Source: Emticicia sp. CRIBPO (GTDB lineage: Bacteria > Bacteroidota > Bacteroidia > Cytophagales > Spirosomataceae). From it: 64,000 nt of DNA. The translations under genes were made by a program, and so were the position numbers. Every line of letters starts with the position of its first letter. The stretch's first letter is position 1. The notes beneath the pieces are model-generated. The model ran no database searches and was not told where the DNA came from. It saw only the letters and a program-made list of their open reading frames with translations. The DNA lies in contig NZ_JAAAKV010000007.1 in assembly GCF_009905725.1 (NCBI RefSeq), positions 62,001-126,000 on the forward strand, read 5' to 3'. Below are positions 58,965-64,000 of the stretch, piece by piece.

Positions 58965-61526
58965 ATGGAAACAAGAAGAGAATTTATTCAGAAAGCCGCC
59001 ATGCTGGCCGGAGGAGCCGGACTGGCAGGTATGCTTCCTCCTTCCATACAAAAAGCTATGGCCATTAATCCTGCAGAAGGAAGTACCTACATGGACGCTG
59101 AACATGTGGTGATATTAATGCAGGAAAACCGCTCGTTTGACCACTGCTACGGCACCCTTCAAGGGGTCAGAGGCTTTAATGACCCGAGGGCCATTAACCT
59201 GCCCAACCAGAACAGGGTTTGGCTGCAGACCAATGCTGCCGGTGAAACTTTTGCCCCGTTCAGACTGGACCTTAAAGACACCAAAGCCACCTGGATGAGC
59301 TCCCTGCCCCACTCTTGGGAAAACCAGGTTGACGCCCGTAACCACGGTAAATACGACAAATGGCTGGATGTTAAACAGTCGGGCAACAAAGACTTCAAAA
59401 AAATGCCGCTTACCCTCGGTTATTACGACCGTGAAGATATTCCTTTTTACTATGCCCTGGCAGATGCCTTTACTGTTTGTGACCAGAACTTCTGCTCGTC
59501 GCTGACAGGCACAACGCCTAACCGTCTTTATTTATGGACCGGGACCATCCGTGAGCAGCAAAATCCGGAATCAAAAGCCAATGTCAAAAACGAAGACGTG
59601 GATTATGACAAACTGGCCAAATGGAAGACCTTCCCGGAAAGACTGGAAGAAGCCGGGATATCGTGGAGAATATACCAGAATGAAATAAGTCTGCCTACCG
59701 GACTTGAAGGAGAAGAAGATTCATGGCTGGCGAATTTTACAGATAATCCTATCGAATGGTTTGAGCAGTATCATGTGAGGTTTCACAAAGAATACTACCC
59801 TTTTATCCAGAAAATGGAGAAGGTGTTGCCTGAGCAGATCGCTGCCCTGAAAACAAAACTGGAGACTTTAGACAAAGCTTCAGATGACTATAAAAAAACA
59901 CAGAGGGAAATTTCTCAGAAGGAGAATTATCTGAAAATCGTGATCAACGACCTGGAGGAATGGAAACCGGAGAAATTTGAAAACCTGAGCGATTTTGAAA
60001 AGAATATTCACAAAAAAGCCTTTACGACCAACCGCAACGACCCGCATTATCACGAATTGACGACACTCAAATATGATGATAACGGAACACCGAGAGAAGT
60101 ACAAGTGCCCAAAGGAGACGTGCTTCATCAGTTCAGGGAAGACGTTTCGGGTGGTAAACTACCGGCGGTTTCATGGATTGTAGCCCCTGAAAACTTCTCA
60201 GATCACCCGGGAGCTCCATGGTATGGAGCTTGGTACTTGTCTGAAACGATGGATATCCTTACCAAAAATCCGGAAGTCTGGAAAAAGACCATTTTCATCC
60301 TTTGTTATGACGAGAATGACGGGTATTTTGACCACGTACCACCTTATGTGGCCCCTGATCCGAATATCCCTCACACCGGAAAAGTGTCTAAGGGCATTGA
60401 CGCCGCTGTTGAACAGGTAAGTCTGGCCCAGGAGTTAAAACGCAAAAGAGAAAACCCGGAAAGAGATTCCCGTTCCAGCCCGATCGGACTTGGATACCGG
60501 GTGCCGTTGCTTATTGCTTCCCCGTGGAGCCGTGGCGGGGTAGTCAATTCCGAGATTTTTGACCATACTTCGATCCTGCAGTTCCTAGAGCAGTTTCTGA
60601 GCAAAAAAACAGGGAAGGAAATCAGGGAAAGCAATATCAGCAACTGGAGACGTACGGTTTGCGGTGACCTGACTTCTGTTTTCAAGCCTTATAACGGAGA
60701 AAAAATCAGCTTGCCTGAGTTTGTCCAGAGAACTTCTTTTATCGAGACCGTTCATAAGGCCAAATTCAAAAACCTGCCGTCCAATTTTAAGACACTCAGC
60801 AAAACTGATATTGATAAAATCAACCAGGATGCCACTTACGCGTCCATACTTCCGAAACAGGAAAGTGGTGTAAGGGCAGCCTCCGCATTGCCTTACCAGT
60901 TTTATGTGGAAGGTGGTCTATCTGCCGAGAAAAAGACTTTCGGAATCAGGTTCAAGGCGTCTGATGAGATTTTCGGAAAGAAATCAGAAGGGGCTCCTTT
61001 CATTGTGTATGCTCCGGGTAAATACAAAACCAACGCCGGTTTTGAGCCGGTAAAGGTCTGGAACTACGCAGTAGCCACCGGTGACCAGATTGAAGACCAA
61101 TGGCCGGTTTCAGACTTTGAAAACAGCCGCTATCATCTCCAGGTTTATGGCCCTAACGGATTCTTCAGAGAATTTAAGGGGACTGCCGCAGACCCTGCCA
61201 TCAAACTAAACTTTGAATACCAGAGGGGAAAAACAAATAAGAAAAGTCTGACAGGGAACCTTGAGCTCCAGATGATCAACCCTGCCGGTGCCGAAACAAT
61301 GACGGTCGAAATCACAGACCATGCCTATAATTACGGAAACCATACCAAAACCATTAAAGCCGGAAGCCAGGCCACTGTGTTGCTTGACCTTACCAAAAGC
61401 TTTGGCTGGTATGACTTCAGCGTAAAAGTTACAGGAAAAGAAGGTTTTGAAGCACGATATGCCGGCCATGTGGAAACCGGTAACCCGGGCTTCACTGACC
61501 CCGCCATGGGCAAAGCCATCGCTTGA
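58965..61526 (+). CDS. phosphocholine-type phospholipase C, Tat-exported
   Basis: From the ATG at 58965 the protein has 853 aa and a twin-arginine signal (METRREFIQKAAMLAGG); an upstream ATG at 58932 is less likely. The phosphoesterase domain (PF04185) shows VILMQENRSFDHCYGTLQG (49-67), FTVCDQNFCSSLTGTTPNR and LCYDENDGYFDHVPPYV. Two C-terminal beta domains of the bacterial phospholipase C type (DUF756) span about 650-840. The enzyme should release phosphocholine or a similar head group from phospholipids outside the inner membrane. It follows a SusC/SusD pair, though a terminator separates them. The long insert at about 270-370 is helical and Lys/Glu-rich. Confidence 0.92.
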   Translation: METRREFIQKAAMLAGGAGLAGMLPPSIQKAMAINPAEGSTYMDAEHVVILMQENRSFDHCYGTLQGVRGFNDPRAINLPNQNRVWLQTNAAGETFAPFRLDLKDTKATWMSSLPHSWENQVDARNHGKYDKWLDVKQSGNKDFKKMPLTLGYYDREDIPFYYALADAFTVCDQNFCSSLTGTTPNRLYLWTGTIREQQNPESKANVKNEDVDYDKLAKWKTFPERLEEAGISWRIYQNEISLPTGLEGEEDSWLANFTDNPIEWFEQYHVRFHKEYYPFIQKMEKVLPEQIAALKTKLETLDKASDDYKKTQREISQKENYLKIVINDLEEWKPEKFENLSDFEKNIHKKAFTTNRNDPHYHELTTLKYDDNGTPREVQVPKGDVLHQFREDVSGGKLPAVSWIVAPENFSDHPGAPWYGAWYLSETMDILTKNPEVWKKTIFILCYDENDGYFDHVPPYVAPDPNIPHTGKVSKGIDAAVEQVSLAQELKRKRENPERDSRSSPIGLGYRVPLLIASPWSRGGVVNSEIFDHTSILQFLEQFLSKKTGKEIRESNISNWRRTVCGDLTSVFKPYNGEKISLPEFVQRTSFIETVHKAKFKNLPSNFKTLSKTDIDKINQDATYASILPKQESGVRAASALPYQFYVEGGLSAEKKTFGIRFKASDEIFGKKSEGAPFIVYAPGKYKTNAGFEPVKVWNYAVATGDQIEDQWPVSDFENSRYHLQVYGPNGFFREFKGTAADPAIKLNFEYQRGKTNKKSLTGNLELQMINPAGAETMTVEITDHAYNYGNHTKTIKAGSQATVLLDLTKSFGWYDFSVKVTGKEGFEARYAGHVETGNPGFTDPAMGKAIA

Positions 61527-61532
61527 TATAGC

Positions 61533-61557
61533 AAAAGCTGGGTTCAGCCCGGCTTTT
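61533..61557. terminator. bidirectional terminator overlapping the GT39 stop codon
   Basis: A 10-bp stem with one T-G wobble (61533-61542 with 61548-61557) and a TTCAG loop. The stop codon of the minus-strand glycosyltransferase gene (61544-61546) lies in the loop, and its last codons form one arm. Confidence 0.65.
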
Positions 61558-63058
61558 GTATTCTTACCAGGCCAACACCGTATTTCTCTCTGATGATCAG
61601 GATCTTGTGGTTTTTAAAATCTGTTATTTTTCCGAAAGCCAGCTCTCCCGCCAGTGGCCGCCTGATGTCGCAAATCCTCCCGGCATAAAAAGAAAAACTT
61701 GGCAGGTAATGATTGGGCATCACGATTTTCTCTTTCATCTCCCGGGTAAACAATGCGATTTCTTTCACAGGCTCCTGCTGGATTTTCCCGTAATAAATAA
61801 AGAACGTATTAAATGCCAGGATCACCACCAATGAACTTATCATCATTTTGTTTTTCAGCGACTTAAAAAACAATGTTACTCCCAGTAAGGTTAAGAGTGC
61901 AACCATCACAAAATAGTATTTAGCATCGAAAACCTCCTCAGAACCTTTGATAACGGCCTTTACATAGTCGTCATTGATCATGTCCGAAAACCGGGGGGCT
62001 GCCAGCGGGGCTATCACAAAAACGGCCACCAGGAATATGCCGGAAAACAGCACGCCTTTCCATTCCATCTCTGTATTCCGCCCGGTACTCATCATTAATA
62101 AAGGGACATAGCCCAACAGGATGTAATGAGGCAGTTTGGTGCCGGAGGCAGAGAAAAGCACAAAAACCAGGATAAACCAGGCAGCCAGAAAAAAGTTCAG
62201 GCGGTCACTTCTCCATGCTTTCCATTGCAGCAGAGTCTTAAAATGAACAAACGCAAAGGGGATAAGCCCCAGAAAAAAGACAGGGATATAATAAAACCAG
62301 CTCCCTCCGTGGCTTTCCATGGCATTGGTAAACCGTCCGACGTTGTGCTTCAGAAAGAAATCCTCCATCACAAAAAAACCAACTTTCTGATAACACAGGT
62401 AAAACCAGGGAATGACAATCAGGAAAAACAAGAGCAGGGAAGGCAGGTGAAGGAGCCTCAATATCAGTTTCCATTCTTTAAATCTGAGTGCATAAATCAA
62501 AATTACCCCTGCAGGAATAAGCACTGCTACGGGGCCTTTAGCCAGAAAAGCAAGACCCGCTGCTGCATAAGCCAGCACCAGGTGTTTTTTCTTTTCATGA
62601 TGGATAAACCTCCACAGATTCAGCATCACCGAAACCAGCAGAAACTGTAAAGTGGCGTCGGCAATGGCCGCCTTGCTGATCATGGATAACTGAACGGACC
62701 CAACGAAGAAGACGACCAGTTTACCGGATGATTCCACCCCGGAATATTCTTTTGAAAACCGGCACATCAAAAGAATCAACGCCAGCGACATTATCACAGA
62801 CGGTAACCTCACTGCCCATTCCCGGGCCCCGAAGAGCCATTGGCTGCCGGCTACCATCCAGAACACCAAAGGCGGCTTATCATAACGCTGCTGACCGTTG
62901 GCGGTGATGGTAACAAACTCGTTGTTGGCCAGCATTTCCCTGGAACCTTCTGCATAAAACCCTTCGTCTTCATCAAAAAGCGGGGCATTCAAGCCATAAA
63001 AAAGACTGATAAAGACAAGCAAAAACAGGAGGATTTTGTTCACAGGAACCGACGTCAT
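61544..63058 (-). CDS. family 39 glycosyltransferase (ArnT/PMT-like), inner membrane
   Basis: A protein of 504 aa with about eleven or twelve membrane segments. The first periplasmic loop carries the catalytic acidic pair in APLFDEDEGFYAEGSREML (25-43), as in ArnT and protein O-mannosyltransferases, followed by YDKPPLVFWMVAGSQWLFG. Such enzymes transfer a sugar from a polyprenyl-phosphate donor to lipid A, protein or another acceptor. The acceptor is unknown. The GT2 at 45280 is a type that could make such donors, but it is 16 kb away. Divergent from the PHP gene. Confidence 0.87.
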   Translation of the reverse strand: MTSVPVNKILLFLLVFISLFYGLNAPLFDEDEGFYAEGSREMLANNEFVTITANGQQRYDKPPLVFWMVAGSQWLFGAREWAVRLPSVIMSLALILLMCRFSKEYSGVESSGKLVVFFVGSVQLSMISKAAIADATLQFLLVSVMLNLWRFIHHEKKKHLVLAYAAAGLAFLAKGPVAVLIPAGVILIYALRFKEWKLILRLLHLPSLLLFFLIVIPWFYLCYQKVGFFVMEDFFLKHNVGRFTNAMESHGGSWFYYIPVFFLGLIPFAFVHFKTLLQWKAWRSDRLNFFLAAWFILVFVLFSASGTKLPHYILLGYVPLLMMSTGRNTEMEWKGVLFSGIFLVAVFVIAPLAAPRFSDMINDDYVKAVIKGSEEVFDAKYYFVMVALLTLLGVTLFFKSLKNKMMISSLVVILAFNTFFIYYGKIQQEPVKEIALFTREMKEKIVMPNHYLPSFSFYAGRICDIRRPLAGELAFGKITDFKNHKILIIREKYGVGLVRIQKPG

Positions 63059-63112
63059 AATTACTTAAAGATTTGATAAAACGGGCTTAAAGCCTGTTTG
63101 GCTACAGCTAAA

Positions 63113-63120
63113 TACCTTTG
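63113..63120 (+). promoter_or_regulatory. putative -7 element for the PHP gene
   Basis: TACCTTTG, a full TAnnTTTG match 21 bp before the ATG. The nearest TTTG upstream is only 12 bp away. Confidence 0.35.
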
Positions 63121-63140
63121 AATTCATTTTCAGATCAATT

Positions 63141-64000
63141 ATGTCTCTTACATCACTGACGCTTGACAGAAGCCTTCAAAAGAAGATCAAATTTCTGTTA
63201 TTTATCCCGAAATTCATTGTTAAGTTTTTGTTAGCAACTGTAGGCTGGGTGCTGACATCAGCCCTGTGTTTTTATACCCAAACCACTGTTTTTGACTTTC
63301 CTGAAACCACTCCGTTTGGAGGAGAAAACATCCATAACCCCTACCAGGAAGTAAAAGGACAGGTCATCAAAGCCAATTTTCATGCCCATTCAAAAGCCTG
63401 GGGGGGACTTACCAACGGTCATAATTCTTCTGAAGAGTTGCTGGACTCCTACCAAAAGAAAGGTTACGCTTTTGCAGGCATCTCCAATTACTTTGCGACC
63501 GATCCGCTCAATAAAAATTTCGCGGTTTATGAACATGGCATCAACCTGATGAAGTCTCACAAACTGGCCATCAACCCTTCCTCGGTCGAGTACTTTGATT
63601 ATCCTTTATTTCAAAACCTTTCTCAAAAACAGGACATCATCAACAGGCTTCGCGACAACGACGCCCTGGTGGCTCTGGCCCATCCCAATTTTATGAAAGG
63701 CCACTCCACAGAAGACATGAAGCAACTGACAGGATACCACTTTACTGAAGTCCTCAATCACTACCGTACTTCCGAAGAAGAATGGGATGCTGCCCTGAAA
63801 ACAGGTAAGCTGTCCTGGATACTGGCCAATGATGATACACACGACATTCATAATGAACCCACGCATAAAATCTGGAATGAAATCTATGTGACTTTACCCG
63901 GAAATAACCAGATGACGAAAAGCCTGCTGGAGGGTAAAAACTACGGCATCAACACCAAAAACGGCATAAATGATCTGAGTATAAAGCAATTGAAGGTAAT
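63141..64000 (+). CDS. PHP-domain protein, N-terminal part (cut by window edge)
   Basis: An ATG at 63141 opens a frame that continues to the window end, 286 codons, with no stop. One hydrophobic segment (about 19-45) would anchor it, with the rest outside. A PHP-type metallo-phosphoesterase pattern is visible: NFHAHSKAWGG (79-89, His81 and His83), SSVEYFDYP with Glu150, LVALAHPNF with His181, and ANDDTHDIH with Asp231/Asp232 and His234. PHP enzymes hydrolyse phosphate esters or act on DNA. A membrane-tethered member has no clear assigned role. The C-terminal end is not seen. Confidence 0.75.
   Translation, partial: MSLTSLTLDRSLQKKIKFLLFIPKFIVKFLLATVGWVLTSALCFYTQTTVFDFPETTPFGGENIHNPYQEVKGQVIKANFHAHSKAWGGLTNGHNSSEELLDSYQKKGYAFAGISNYFATDPLNKNFAVYEHGINLMKSHKLAINPSSVEYFDYPLFQNLSQKQDIINRLRDNDALVALAHPNFMKGHSTEDMKQLTGYHFTEVLNHYRTSEEEWDAALKTGKLSWILANDDTHDIHNEPTHKIWNEIYVTLPGNNQMTKSLLEGKNYGINTKNGINDLSIKQLKV

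Noticed and set aside
62126-62650. Plus-strand open frame of 174 codons inside the GT39 gene
   Set aside because: Composition (Gln, Lys and His rich) is the usual mirror of hydrophobic codons; no family.
1-64000. tRNA and rRNA genes, CRISPR arrays, transposases, phage genes, origin
   Set aside because: Gaps between genes were read for cloverleaf-like or repeated sequence and none was found; no encoded protein resembles a transposase, integrase or replication initiator.

Overview
The window reads as chromosomal DNA of a member of the Bacteroidota, most likely Cytophagales/Cytophagia. The signs are a SusC/SusD pair, several TonB-dependent outer-membrane proteins, LytTR regulators, families found almost only in this phylum (DUF5690, DUF5916, a YwqK-like export), TAnnTTTG-type -7 promoter elements, and almost no Shine-Dalgarno sequences. 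I see 50 protein genes. Two of them run off the window edges: a DUF1800 protein at 1-443 (minus) and a PHP-domain protein at 63141-64000 (plus). There are no rRNA genes, tRNAs, CRISPR arrays, insertion sequences or prophage genes. One clear RNA element is present, a TPP riboswitch at 46213-46294.

Layout. 1-8 kb: DUF1800 fragment, argC-argD, lgt, an AT-rich methyltransferase, and a lytS-lytR-glycerate kinase run. 8-24.8 kb: an outer-membrane beta-barrel protein, YceI, an exported fucosidase-sialidase pair, fmt with an LD-carboxypeptidase, greA behind an attenuator-like leader, fcl, a VTT membrane protein, tpiA, yebC, DoxX, a membrane AraC-type regulator and an exported DJ-1/PfpI protein. 25.1-28.8 kb: a tight four-gene surface operon (META-like lipoprotein, lipoprotein serpin, LVIVD lipoprotein, small beta-barrel). 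28.9-39.4 kb: rnr, DUF5916, an RluF-type pseudouridine synthase, prenyl synthase-rhomboid-membrane LytTR, and a penicillin acylase. 39.6-46 kb: a stand-alone CBM48 protein, a DUF5690 transporter, an AraC regulator divergent from a sugar MFS-trehalase pair, and a GT2. 46.2-48.7 kb: a TPP riboswitch with a TonB-dependent receptor, very probably for thiamin.

The most interesting stretch is 48.8-61.5 kb. An APC amine/amino-acid permease and a second DUF5690 transporter converge on a two-gene operon of a phosphonatase-like HAD hydrolase and a DAO-type FAD oxidoreductase of the kind found with phosphonate genes. Next come a SusC/SusD pair and a Tat-exported phosphocholine-type phospholipase C. Together they suggest a locus that releases, imports and dismantles phospholipid head groups or aminophosphonates. 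This is inferred from family and neighbourhood.

Many genes are separated by strong hairpin-T terminators, often bidirectional between convergent genes. Two plus-strand terminators lie upstream of genes rather than downstream (greA, and the sugar MFS gene), and each is accompanied by a tiny ORF, which resembles attenuation. Promoter calls rest mainly on the -7 consensus and are tentative unless a -33 TTTG is also noted.
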